A stretch of DNA of 19,166 nt from CAJQQY01 sp964352225 (GTDB lineage Bacteria > Bacteroidota > Bacteroidia > Chitinophagales > Saprospiraceae): assembly GCA_964352225.1 (NCBI GenBank), contig CAYGRM010000092.1, forward strand, positions 1 to 19,166, read 5' to 3'. The notes below the pieces were generated by a model. It was given only the letters and a program-made list of their open reading frames with translations, was not told the DNA's origin and did no database searches. This document shows positions 9,370 to 16,628 of this stretch, in pieces (positions within the stretch are counted from its first letter, which is position 1; every line of letters starts with the position of its first letter). Position numbers and translations under genes: made by a program.

Positions 9370-9413
9370 CTAAGGCTTACCTTAGATTATTCTTAAGATT
9401 GGCTTAAGAAATA
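9370..9413 (-). promoter_or_regulatory. tandem 11-bp operator repeats upstream of czcA
   Basis: Four 11-bp units start at 9370, 9381, 9392 and 9403, with cores CTAAGG, CTTAGA, CTTAAGA and CTTAAGA. One-helical-turn direct repeats next to the core promoter are the usual target of OmpR/PhoB-type response regulators. The last two units match the repeats before the response regulator gene (17 of 20 positions between 9390-9409 and 12650-12669), so binding by that regulator is inferred. Confidence 0.6.
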
Positions 9414-9425
9414 AGTTGATGCTTA

Positions 9426-9434
9426 AAAAAAGAG
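9426..9434. repeat. left flanking direct repeat (possible target-site duplication)
   Basis: AAAAAAGAG here is repeated exactly at 9584-9592, directly outside the inverted-repeat element between them. The final G also forms the outermost base of the left inverted repeat, so the true duplication may be 8 bp. Because the word is A-rich, chance cannot be excluded. Confidence 0.5.
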
Positions 9435-9583
9435 TACTTATTCAGCAAAGCTGAATTTTGATTATTTTTCAACGCTGAGATGCAGAGGCGCAGAGATTTT
9501 TCTTCGAAAAATTTTAAGAACTCTGCGTCTCTGCATCTCAGCGTTGAAAAATATATTGGCGCAAGCCAATGCTGAATAGTTAC
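9434..9583. mobile_element. MITE-like non-coding element with cloverleaf folding
   Basis: Ends are imperfect inverted repeats, 9434-9447 against 9570-9583, 12 of 14 pairing (core TATTCAGCA / TGCTGAATA). Inside, 9463-9495 pairs with 9521-9553 over 33 bp with a single G-T wobble. That stem carries on through 9496-9502 / 9506-9512 around a TTC loop, leaving an 8-nt bulge (9513-9520). Side hairpins are TTCAGC-AAA-GCTGAA (9441-9455, competing with the outer stem) and ATTGGC-GCAA-GCCAAT (9555-9570, GNRA-type loop). The arms contain GCAGAG words spaced like those of dispersed repeats in many environmental genomes. No ORF of note is present. It begins 13 bp after the hydrolase stop codon. On the minus strand the closing stem is followed by TCTTTTTTT, so it may also terminate the regulator operon. 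A mobile origin is inferred from the inverted ends plus flanking direct repeats. Confidence 0.65.
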
Positions 9584-9592
9584 AAAAAAGAG
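9584..9592. repeat. right flanking direct repeat (possible target-site duplication)
   Basis: Exact copy of AAAAAAGAG found at 9426-9434, starting at the base after the right inverted repeat ends. Confidence 0.5.
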
Positions 9593-9596
9593 ATGT

Positions 9597-10568
9597 TTAA
9601 TTAGAAGTAACTTGATGGGTTCCTGATGAAAATTGATAATTCCCCTTTGAATCAGGTATCAATTCAAAATATCCTGCCGTAGGTGCTTTCCATCCATTTT
9701 CTTTAATAATTCCTCTCATATCTACCTGAAGGTTATAGATTCGGATGGTATCATTATCCTTTACAACAGTATAATTTCCTTTGGCAAACCATTTCATTTT
9801 CTCAGCAATGGGAGCAGGTACTTCATCTAAAAGAAAATCATTAATGGGAAAATATTCAAAAGGTAATGGTTCATTATTTATGATTGAATATTGATGCATA
9901 AATAATCCTGTGTCTGTTTTGGCAACTCCGTACCAATTTATATTTGCGATTCCAACAGGCATGGTGAGTAAAGATTGATAGGAAATATTTTGTGCGGCCA
10001 ACTCTGAACGAAAGTGATTTTCCACCTGTTTTTTAACACCCAATGTACCTAATAAATATATCGAGCTTACCAGTATTCCAACATAATTATATCGAGGTCG
10101 TGTTGGTTTTTTTCTAAAAAAATAAAGACTCCCAACTAACCCAAAAATCAATGGTAAAGTATAAACTGGGTCAACAACATTGATACTATCAAGTCCTACT
10201 CGGGCATCTGAAAAAGGTAAAAACAACTGGGTGCCATAAGCAGTAAAAGCGTCCAACAACATATGTGTAAACAATGCCAACCACGTAAATATCCAAAGGC
10301 GTTGGTAGCTTACTTTTTTAGTCCATTTTATCCGTTGTAATAAATAAGCGATTAAAAATGCTCCAATGATACTGAACAAAATCGAATGACTATATCCTCG
10401 GTGAATACTAAGCATCTCAAACTTATCATAAAATAAATAGAAGACCACATCAAGGTCAGGAATAGTCGCCACGATAGCTCCTAAAACAGCGCCCTTATTT
10501 CCAATCCGCTTACCCAAGGTAGCTTCTCCAATGGCTGCACCTAATACTGCTTGAGTTAAACTATCCAT
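9597..10568 (-). CDS. YdjM-family membrane-bound metal-dependent hydrolase (DUF457)
   Basis: A 323-residue protein whose N-terminal 180 residues match the YdjM/DUF457 family: MDSLTQAVLGAAIGEA at the start, PDLDV near 38-42, HRGYSHS near 56-62, and HMLLDAFTAYGTQ near 102-114. The clustered His and Asp residues are the presumed metal ligands, and they lie between four or five hydrophobic helices. The C-terminal ~150 residues after the last helix (about 160-175) form a soluble domain of mixed beta character. It is the third gene of the regulator operon, 8 bp after the kinase stop, so it is translated from the same message. In other bacteria the family is linked to stress regulons and envelope processes, but its substrate is not established. 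A role in the metal response is inferred only from the operon. Confidence 0.85.
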   Translation of the reverse strand: MDSLTQAVLGAAIGEATLGKRIGNKGAVLGAIVATIPDLDVVFYLFYDKFEMLSIHRGYSHSILFSIIGAFLIAYLLQRIKWTKKVSYQRLWIFTWLALFTHMLLDAFTAYGTQLFLPFSDARVGLDSINVVDPVYTLPLIFGLVGSLYFFRKKPTRPRYNYVGILVSSIYLLGTLGVKKQVENHFRSELAAQNISYQSLLTMPVGIANINWYGVAKTDTGLFMHQYSIINNEPLPFEYFPINDFLLDEVPAPIAEKMKWFAKGNYTVVKDNDTIRIYNLQVDMRGIIKENGWKAPTAGYFELIPDSKGNYQFSSGTHQVTSN

Positions 10569-10576
10569 TATTTTTT

Positions 10577-11953
10577 TTACTTAAAAGAAATGAAAAAAGA
10601 AGTGCCTTGCTCAATTTGACTTTCCACTTTTACCTCTGCATTGATGACTTCACTTGCCTTTTTCACAATGGAAAGTCCTAACCCATTTCCTTTGATTTCT
10701 TTATGAGTCAATTCATCAGAACGGAAAAATGGGTTAAAAATATTTTCCAAATCCTCGGATTTAATCCCTATTCCGTTATCTCGGATTTGGCAAATAGTTT
10801 TTTCGCCATTCGGCAAAATAGATATTTCGATTTTACCTGCTGGAGGAGAATATTTAATGGCATTAGAAATGATATTTTCCAAAATCAAATCCACATAATA
10901 TGGATCGGAAAAAATAATGCTCGGTTGTTCTACTTTCAATTCAATAGATAAGTTTTTGTCTTGAATCATATTTTTAAATCGCTGTAAAACATCATCCACC
11001 GCAATGTGAAGGTCAACTTCTTTTTTGGAAATATTTTGATTGACTTTATCGAATCTGGCAAGAATCAATAACTGATTGACAATTTCCGAAATGCGATCTA
11101 TTTCTTTTATGCTGTAATTTATTTTCTCTTGATATTCTGACTCCGTTCGAGGTTTTCTGATCAAAACTTCGAGCGTTCCTTTTAGCACCGCCAAAGGCGT
11201 TCGTAATTGATGAGAAGCATCAGAAGTAAACTGCTTTTCCCTTTCCATCGCATTTTGAATTCTATCTAATAATTCATTAATAGAAGACGTCAAAGAATGC
11301 AACTCATCTTTATTTTGAGGTAAGGTAATCCTTTCATTTAAATTATTTCGAGTAATACTATCTGCCGTGTGGGTGATGGTCTGAACAGGTTTTATACTTT
11401 GTCCTGCCAAAAATCGAGTAATAAAAAACAATCCTAATAATACAATTGGATATAAAAGAAGCAACGTATTTTTCAAACTACTTAAAACAATAACAGCGGC
11501 TTCTTGCGACATAGCAGTAAGGATATAACCTTTACGAATGCCATTTTGCTCAATGGGAATTTGGACTTGCCGAATAGCTTCATGATTTAATTTAGTATCG
11601 AAATGAGTATCAGACTTTTTGTTAGCATCAAATACCAAAAACCCTTCTTTGAGGTTGGGAGATTTGTCCATCAGTTTTCCAAACTCATTTACAATTTGAA
11701 TAAAAACAGGATTCACTTGCACCTCTCGATGTTCCCGTTCTTCCCATTCTTCTTTATTGATAAAAACGATACTATCTTTTACCAATTTTATCTCTTTGGT
11801 ATGTTTATGAGCTTCATAGGCAAGATCATTATCGAGTTCTTGATACACCGTAGTTTGCACCACAAAATAAATAATAAAAAAGACCATGGCGATAACCGTA
11901 GCCGTTGCCAACATATAATAAAATGCAATTCTATTTTTAAAAGATAAATTCAT
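10577..11953 (-). CDS. HAMP-containing sensor histidine kinase (CusS/CzcS-like)
   Basis: A 458-residue inner-membrane kinase. TM1 lies at about 9-33, a ~125-residue periplasmic sensor at 34-160, TM2 at about 162-184 and HAMP at about 185-237. The HisKA domain carries the phospho-acceptor His248 in SDASHQLRTPL. The ATPase domain has an N box (N360, N364), G1 DNGIG (392-396) and G2 GNGLG (422-426). The periplasmic part is rich in acidic and His residues (for example EEWEEREHREVQV near 68-80), plausible for metal sensing but not a recognised site. Its ATG follows the regulator's stop with no gap (TAAATG), so the two are translationally coupled. Its closeness to the czc operon and the shared operator words suggest it senses periplasmic metal. 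The CusS/CzcS comparison rests on architecture and context. Confidence 0.93.
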   Translation of the reverse strand: MNLSFKNRIAFYYMLATATVIAMVFFIIYFVVQTTVYQELDNDLAYEAHKHTKEIKLVKDSIVFINKEEWEEREHREVQVNPVFIQIVNEFGKLMDKSPNLKEGFLVFDANKKSDTHFDTKLNHEAIRQVQIPIEQNGIRKGYILTAMSQEAAVIVLSSLKNTLLLLYPIVLLGLFFITRFLAGQSIKPVQTITHTADSITRNNLNERITLPQNKDELHSLTSSINELLDRIQNAMEREKQFTSDASHQLRTPLAVLKGTLEVLIRKPRTESEYQEKINYSIKEIDRISEIVNQLLILARFDKVNQNISKKEVDLHIAVDDVLQRFKNMIQDKNLSIELKVEQPSIIFSDPYYVDLILENIISNAIKYSPPAGKIEISILPNGEKTICQIRDNGIGIKSEDLENIFNPFFRSDELTHKEIKGNGLGLSIVKKASEVINAEVKVESQIEQGTSFFISFK

Positions 11954-12622
11954 TTAATCTTTAGCGATATAGCCCACACCCCGAATAGTTTGGATGTAGT
12001 CTTCCTCTTTTTTTAAATTTAATTTCTTACGAATCGCATTAATATAAACATCAATAATTCCAGTATCGTAATCAAAATGAATGTCCCAAACACTTTCAAT
12101 AATTCGAGTTCGTCGGCAAACTTTTCCTTTATTCCGAACTAAAAGTTCAAACAACGCAAATTCTTTTTGAGTTAAAAAAACTTCTTCCCCATCTTTCCAA
12201 ACCTGATGCGCCGAAACATCTAGTAATATATTTCCAAGTTTAAATTTTTCATGTTCTCCACTTTTAGGTCTTAACTGCACTTTGATTCGTTCCAGCAACT
12301 CTTCAAAGTGAAATGGTTTTTTCATATAATCATTTGCACCTACTCGAAGCCCATGAATGGTATCTTGAACCGTATCTTTGGCCGTTAAAAAAATGATCGG
12401 AGTCGTGGTATTTTTTTTTCTAAATTCTTCACAAATTTGGATGCCCGTTTTGCCAGGCAACATCCAATCCACCAATAACAAATCATATTCATTGGACAAT
12501 GCCCAATCCAATCCAGTAATGCCATTATCCGCAACATCGACGGCATAGGCTTCTTCTTCCAAACCTTGTTTCACAAAGTTGGCAATTCCAATTTCGTCTT
12601 CTATAATGAGAATTCTCATCAT
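11954..12622 (-). CDS. OmpR/CusR-type response regulator
   Basis: A 222-residue two-domain regulator. The receiver (1-118) has the acidic pocket E8-D9-E10, the phospho-acceptor Asp52 in LLLVDWMLPG, Thr80 and Lys102 in the KKPF turn. The winged-helix effector spans about 125-222, with EVFLTQKEFALFELL and the recognition region CRRTRIIESVWDIHFDYDTGIIDVYINAIRKKL split around residues 168-200. Two ATGs lie in tandem at the start (12622 and 12619); the outer is given. It is the first gene of the regulator-kinase-hydrolase operon. CTTAAGA-type repeats spaced 11 bp apart lie 30 bp upstream, and similar ones lie before czcA, so autoregulation and activation of the efflux operon are inferred. Confidence 0.95.
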   Translation of the reverse strand: MMRILIIEDEIGIANFVKQGLEEEAYAVDVADNGITGLDWALSNEYDLLLVDWMLPGKTGIQICEEFRKKNTTTPIIFLTAKDTVQDTIHGLRVGANDYMKKPFHFEELLERIKVQLRPKSGEHEKFKLGNILLDVSAHQVWKDGEEVFLTQKEFALFELLVRNKGKVCRRTRIIESVWDIHFDYDTGIIDVYINAIRKKLNLKKEEDYIQTIRGVGYIAKD

Positions 12623-12651
12623 GCAAAATACGGAGAGGAGGGGAAAGTTTT

Positions 12652-12673
12652 CTTAGAATTTGCTTAAGATTCT
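12652..12673 (-). promoter_or_regulatory. two 11-bp operator repeats upstream of the response regulator
   Basis: Units start at 12652 (CTTAGA) and 12663 (CTTAAGA), 11 bp apart. The 20 bp at 12650-12669 matches 17 of 20 positions of 9390-9409 upstream of czcA. Autoregulation by the downstream OmpR-type protein is inferred. No exact -7 element is found between the repeats and the gene. Confidence 0.55.
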
Positions 12674-12842
12674 AAAATATAAAATATAAAAATTGGATTG
12701 ATTAAGAAAAAAGAATGCCCAAATTTTAAATATCTTTAGTATTCTTTCTAAAGCATCTCTAAATTCAAGTTTTATTCAGAATTATTTGATAACATTGCAG
12801 CTTTTTTAAATTAAACAAATATAAAGAAAAGGATACCAATAC

Positions 12843-14237
12843 ATGAAAAATACTTACTCTGACCTAATAGATCAAACATTTTATTTCCCACAAGAAGGAT
12901 TTGATATCAAAGACGATTATCTCTATTTTCATGGTGTTTCCTTACAACACCTGATTGAAGAATATGGTACTCCTTTCAAACTTACCTACTTGCCCAAAAT
13001 TGGAGAGCAAATCAAAAAAGCTAAAAATCTTTTTAAAAAAGCAATGCGATCCAATAGTTATAAAGGAGATTATAAATACTGTTACTGTACCAAGTGTTGC
13101 CACTTCCAACATGTTATTTCTGAAGCAATAAAACATGACGTACATCTCGAAACCTCGTCTAGTTTTGATATTGATCTAATCTTAAAACTGTATGAAGAAG
13201 GGAAAATCAGCACTTCAATTGTTCTAGTTCACAATGGTTATAAAACAGAAGATTATATCAATAAAATACTGAAAGTCAATGACTTAGGATTTAAAAACAG
13301 TATAACGATCTTGGATAGTATGAGAGAGTTAGAGAAATTTGAATCATTGGGTAGAAAACTAAAAATAGGAATTCGGATGGCTACGGAATTACAACCTAAG
13401 TCAGATTATTATACCTCTCGCCTTGGAATCCGACCTTCTAAAATTTTAGACTTTTTTAAAAATCAAATTTCTAAAAGCAAAAACCTTGAACTGAAAATGC
13501 TTCACTTTTTTGTTGATTCTGGCATCAAAGATAATTTTTATTATTGGGGCGAATTTCAAAAAGGATTGAAGATGTATGTGGAGTTAAAAAAACTATGTCC
13601 TGAATTAAAAGCCTTGAATTTAGGTGGTGGCTTTCCAGTAAAAAATACTTTAGGATTTGATTATGATTATAAATATATCGTCAATGAGATCGTGAGAAAT
13701 ATCAAAGATACTTGTGAAGCTGAAGGCATTCAGGAGCCTGATATTTTTACAGAATTTGGAAAATACACCGTAGGTGAAAGTGGTGCAGTTATCTTTGAGG
13801 TATTGGAACATAAAAAACAAAGTGATGCAGAACATTGGTACATCATCAATAATAGTTTGATGAATACCATTCCGGATGCTTGGAGTATTCTAGAAAAATT
13901 CATTTTGCTTCCAATTAACAAATGGAATAAAGAATACCAACGAGTCAATATCGGAGGAATAAGTTGTGACCACTCTGATTATTATAATTCTGATGAACTC
14001 AACCAACAGATCCTCTTACCTAAACATGATAACGATGACAAAGAACCTTTGTATATTGGTTTTTTTCATACCGGAGCTTACCAAGATGCCATTAGTGGTT
14101 ATGGTGGAATTAAACATTGCTTGATTCCCTCGCCTAAGTTAATTGTGATCGATCGAGATAAAACTGGAAATTTTGTTTCACAAGTTTTTCGAGAAGAGCA
14201 AAAACCTGCGGACATGTTGAGAATTTTAGGATACTAA
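12843..14237 (+). CDS. speA: biosynthetic arginine decarboxylase, PLP-dependent alanine-racemase-fold family
   Basis: A 464-residue fold-III decarboxylase. An N-terminal PLP barrel has Lys84 in YCTKCCHF, equivalent to the YAVKAN lysine of diaminopimelate decarboxylases. It also has the phosphate-binding LNLGGGFP (GGG at 261-263) and EFGKYTVGESG near 304-314. The second domain carries C375-D376 (GGISCDHSD) and GAYQDAISGYGG near 411-422. The length and the CTK-x-x-HF wording are those of the Bacteroidota arginine decarboxylase; the larger SpeA of enterics is unlike it. It would make agmatine from arginine. It is the first gene of an operon with agmatinase next (29 bp gap), which fixes the substrate as arginine. 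The ATG is preceded by AAGGA nine bases upstream. Confidence 0.88.
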   Translation: MKNTYSDLIDQTFYFPQEGFDIKDDYLYFHGVSLQHLIEEYGTPFKLTYLPKIGEQIKKAKNLFKKAMRSNSYKGDYKYCYCTKCCHFQHVISEAIKHDVHLETSSSFDIDLILKLYEEGKISTSIVLVHNGYKTEDYINKILKVNDLGFKNSITILDSMRELEKFESLGRKLKIGIRMATELQPKSDYYTSRLGIRPSKILDFFKNQISKSKNLELKMLHFFVDSGIKDNFYYWGEFQKGLKMYVELKKLCPELKALNLGGGFPVKNTLGFDYDYKYIVNEIVRNIKDTCEAEGIQEPDIFTEFGKYTVGESGAVIFEVLEHKKQSDAEHWYIINNSLMNTIPDAWSILEKFILLPINKWNKEYQRVNIGGISCDHSDYYNSDELNQQILLPKHDNDDKEPLYIGFFHTGAYQDAISGYGGIKHCLIPSPKLIVIDRDKTGNFVSQVFREEQKPADMLRILGY

Positions 14238-14266
14238 ATATTAGTAAGAATTAAAATCATAAATTG

Positions 14267-15112
14267 ATGAAAACTTTTGCTGGAATCCCAGAAGAATTTG
14301 CTAATCCAGAAACTGCAAAAATAACCTTAACCTCTATCCCTTATGACGGTACTAGCTCGTGGGGTAAAGGAGCAGATAAAGGCTTTGATGCTTTCCTCGA
14401 TGCGGCAGAAAACATGGAAATCTATGACATCGAAACAGATAGCGAAGTGTACCGTGAAGGTATTGTTATGGAAAATCCTATTGATGAAAAAAGTAGTCCT
14501 GAGGCTATGTTTAGAGCCAGCTATGAGCATGCAAAAGCATTGTTACAAAATGGTAAATTCAATACTTTTTTTGGTGGAGAACATTCCATTAGCATTGGCC
14601 CAATCAAAGCCTACTATGAGCATTTCGAAAACTTGACTGTATTGCAATTAGATGCACATACTGATTTGCGACCCGAATATGAAGGCTCTCCGTTCAATCA
14701 TGCTTGTGCCGTTTTCGATGCTTCACAAAACACCAACTTGATTCAGGTAGGTATTCGTAGCATGGACAAATCAGAAATGAAATATCTAAAAAAAGAAACT
14801 TGCTATTTCGCTCAAGATATTCATAATACCAACTCATGGATGGAAAAAGCAATCAGTCAAATGACCGAAAAAGTTTACATCACTTTGGATCTAGATGTAT
14901 TTGATCCTAGTATCATGCCATCTACCGGCACACCTGAACCTGGTGGAATGACTTGGTACCAAGTCACTAGTTTTTTAAAAAAGGTCTTTCAAGAAAAAGA
15001 TGTGGTAGGATTTGATATCGTAGAACTTGCCCCTACTCCTGAGAATAAAGCTCCCGATTTTTTGGTAGCAAAATTATATTATAAAATGTTAAGTTATAAA
15101 TTTTCAAAATAA
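14267..15112 (+). CDS. speB: agmatinase (ureohydrolase family)
   Basis: A 281-residue ureohydrolase hydrolysing agmatine to putrescine and urea. All six expected Mn ligands are visible: His106 (GGEHS), Asp129, His131 and Asp133 (LDAHTD), and Asp208 and Asp210 (LDLDVFDPS). The substrate-side motif is GTPEPGG (221-227). The ATG at 14267 is preferred over the in-frame TTG just before it at 14264. It follows the arginine decarboxylase gene by 29 bp, and its stop overlaps the next ATG by one base (TAATG), so the downstream gene is translationally coupled. Arginase or formiminoglutamase are excluded mainly by the decarboxylase neighbour and not by a residue test. Confidence 0.92.
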   Translation: MKTFAGIPEEFANPETAKITLTSIPYDGTSSWGKGADKGFDAFLDAAENMEIYDIETDSEVYREGIVMENPIDEKSSPEAMFRASYEHAKALLQNGKFNTFFGGEHSISIGPIKAYYEHFENLTVLQLDAHTDLRPEYEGSPFNHACAVFDASQNTNLIQVGIRSMDKSEMKYLKKETCYFAQDIHNTNSWMEKAISQMTEKVYITLDLDVFDPSIMPSTGTPEPGGMTWYQVTSFLKKVFQEKDVVGFDIVELAPTPENKAPDFLVAKLYYKMLSYKFSK

Positions 15113-16083
15113 TGAAAAAACCAATTACTTCTTTCTTAAAGAAACACTACCGACACTTCAATGCAGCCAGTCTCGTAGATGCTGCCAAAGGCTATGAAGA
15201 CCAACTCAAAAAAGGTCATAAAATGATGATCACTATGGCAGGTGCCATGAGTACTGCTGAGTTAGGTATTTCGCTAGCAGAAATGATTCGAAAAGATAAA
15301 GTACATATTATCACTTGCACAGGTGCTAATTTGGAAGAGGATATTTTTAACCTTGTCGCACACAAACACTATAAGCGAATTCCAAATTATCGAGACCTCA
15401 ATGCTGCAGATGAAAAAGCATTACTTGATCAACATTATAATCGAGTGACTGATACTTGTATTCCAGAAGAGGAAGCGATGCGCCGAATCGAGAAGCAGTT
15501 AATTGCAGTTTGGTCAAAAGCAAAAAAGGAACGCAAGCGATATTTTCCACATGAATATTTGTACCAACTTATTCGAAGTGGTTCATTAGATGAATACATG
15601 CAAATTAATCCAAAAGACTCTTGGATGGTGGCAGCTTGTGAAAAAAACTTACCGATCATCGTTCCTGGATGGGAAGATTCTACGACTGGAAATATGTTTG
15701 CTTCTCATTGCATGATGAAAAAATACAAACCTTCCACAGTTAAATCAGGGATTGAATATATGATGTTTTTAGCAGATTGGTATCGAGAAAATGCCGGAGA
15801 TAAAGGCGTAGGTTTTTTCCAAATCGGAGGAGGAATTGCCGGTGACTTTCCAATTTGTGTAGTGCCTATGTTGCGACAAGATATGGAATTAGAGAACACT
15901 CCATATTGGTCTTACTTCTGCCAAATTTCAGATTCGACGACCAGTTATGGTTCGTACTCTGGTGCAGTTCCTAATGAAAAAATTACCTGGGAAAAAATAG
16001 ATGTAGATACCCCAACCTTTGTTATCGAATCAGATGCAACGATTGTTGCCCCTTTGATTTTTGGATATTTATTAGGCTGGTAA
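15112..16083 (+). CDS. deoxyhypusine-synthase-like protein (probable polyamine aminobutyl transferase)
   Basis: A 323-residue homologue of deoxyhypusine synthase / homospermidine synthase. Visible family blocks are TMAGAMSTAELG (41-52), ITCTGANLEEDIFN (67-80, NAD contacts), FQIGGGIAGDFP (236-247) and QISDSTTSYGSYSGA (271-285). Next comes P287-N-E-K-I-T-W293-E-K295; Lys295 aligns with the catalytic lysine of the eukaryotic enzyme (WGK motif), so it is probably active. Bacteria lack eIF5A, so protein modification is unlikely. Moving the aminobutyl group from spermidine or putrescine onto a free amine, as homospermidine synthases do, fits the arginine decarboxylase and agmatinase genes immediately upstream (start overlaps the agmatinase stop by one base). 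The precise product (homospermidine or another triamine) cannot be read from sequence. Confidence 0.88.
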   Translation: MKKPITSFLKKHYRHFNAASLVDAAKGYEDQLKKGHKMMITMAGAMSTAELGISLAEMIRKDKVHIITCTGANLEEDIFNLVAHKHYKRIPNYRDLNAADEKALLDQHYNRVTDTCIPEEEAMRRIEKQLIAVWSKAKKERKRYFPHEYLYQLIRSGSLDEYMQINPKDSWMVAACEKNLPIIVPGWEDSTTGNMFASHCMMKKYKPSTVKSGIEYMMFLADWYRENAGDKGVGFFQIGGGIAGDFPICVVPMLRQDMELENTPYWSYFCQISDSTTSYGSYSGAVPNEKITWEKIDVDTPTFVIESDATIVAPLIFGYLLGW

Positions 16084-16087
16084 AATT

Positions 16088-16125
16088 ATAAATGCCCTTC
16101 CAAAAATAATTGGAAGGGCATTTAT
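16088..16125. terminator. bidirectional hairpin terminator
   Basis: A perfect 15-bp stem (16088-16102 with 16111-16125, core GCCCTTCCA/TGGAAGGGC) with an 8-nt loop. A/T-rich tracts on both sides serve both directions. It lies between the deoxyhypusine-synthase-like stop and the stop of the convergent DUF4870-like gene. Confidence 0.85.
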
Positions 16126-16127
16126 TA

Positions 16128-16478
16128 TTATAATCCTGCAAACCATTTTTGAAAATCCAATCCTAAAATTGGTACAGCATCCATCTTTTCTCGGAAAGCA
16201 TCTGAAATGCCAATTAGCCAAAGTGCCAACCCAAGTAAGAATACTAAAACGGCTGCTATCCAACCTAGAATAGGAATCCACATTAATACACTAGCTACTA
16301 AAAACACTAAATAAATTCCTAAAGATTGACGCAAATGGAAAGAAGCTAAAGGTGATTTTTGGTCATTTAAAATATATCCTAACAACCATCCCACCATGGT
16401 CAGATAGGAGATAATACTAATTATCCTAGGATTATTTTTATATATAATTGGAGGAACCTCCTTTTTAGTTTCTTTCAT
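16128..16478 (-). CDS. DUF4870-like small membrane protein
   Basis: A 116-residue protein from the ATG at 16478. It has a charged N-terminus (KETKKEVPP), then three hydrophobic segments (about 20-36, 50-68 and 70-92). The signature is the DUF4870/TIC20-like pattern: ISYLTMVGWLLGYIL, then SPLASFHLRQSLGIYLV, then PILGWIAAVLVFLLGLALWLIGI, ending near PILG. Function is unknown for the family. In-frame ATGs at 16553/16550 and a GTG at 16562 would add a 24-28 residue polar leader. The shorter form is preferred because it matches the usual family length, though a predicted promoter near 16576 would allow either. Two Fnr-type boxes lie upstream. Confidence 0.75.
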   Translation of the reverse strand: MKETKKEVPPIIYKNNPRIISIISYLTMVGWLLGYILNDQKSPLASFHLRQSLGIYLVFLVASVLMWIPILGWIAAVLVFLLGLALWLIGISDAFREKMDAVPILGLDFQKWFAGL

Positions 16479-16575
16479 AATATTTGATTTAATTTTTTTT
16501 TGTAAATGAATTGCTCTAAACCATTGTAAAGAGTGCACATACCTTTGCATCATCTCTTTCACACTACTAATCCAA

Positions 16576-16583
16576 CAAATATC
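16576..16583 (-). promoter_or_regulatory. -7-like element before the DUF4870-like gene
   Basis: Minus strand reads GATATTTG, 7 of 8 against an otherwise strict TAnnTTTG (first base differs). Its centre is exactly 33 bp from the centre of the proximal Fnr-type box, which would place that box near -41.5. Confidence 0.45.
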
Positions 16584-16606
16584 TCGTGATTCCTATTTGA
16601 AAAAAA

Positions 16607-16618
16607 TGATATTTATCA
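16607..16618 (-). promoter_or_regulatory. proximal Crp/Fnr-type box upstream of the DUF4870-like gene
   Basis: TGAT-ATTT-ATCA, a full match to the TGAT-N4-ATCA core of Fnr/Dnr-type sites. It lies at a class II activator distance from the -7-like element at 16576-16583. Confidence 0.6.
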
Positions 16619-16628
16619 ATCATTAAAA

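Noticed and set aside
9434..9583. CRISPR repeat or tRNA-like gene
   Set aside because: There is no spacer-repeat series, and the cloverleaf lacks the conserved tRNA T-arm and acceptor words.
12816..12823. TATATTTG on the minus strand as a promoter for the response regulator
   Set aside because: The word is an exact -7 match but lies nearly 200 bp from the regulator, beyond the operator repeats, with no -33 partner. In such AT-rich DNA it is likely chance.
14264..14266. TTG as the agmatinase start
   Set aside because: An ATG follows directly and is the more likely initiator; only one residue differs.
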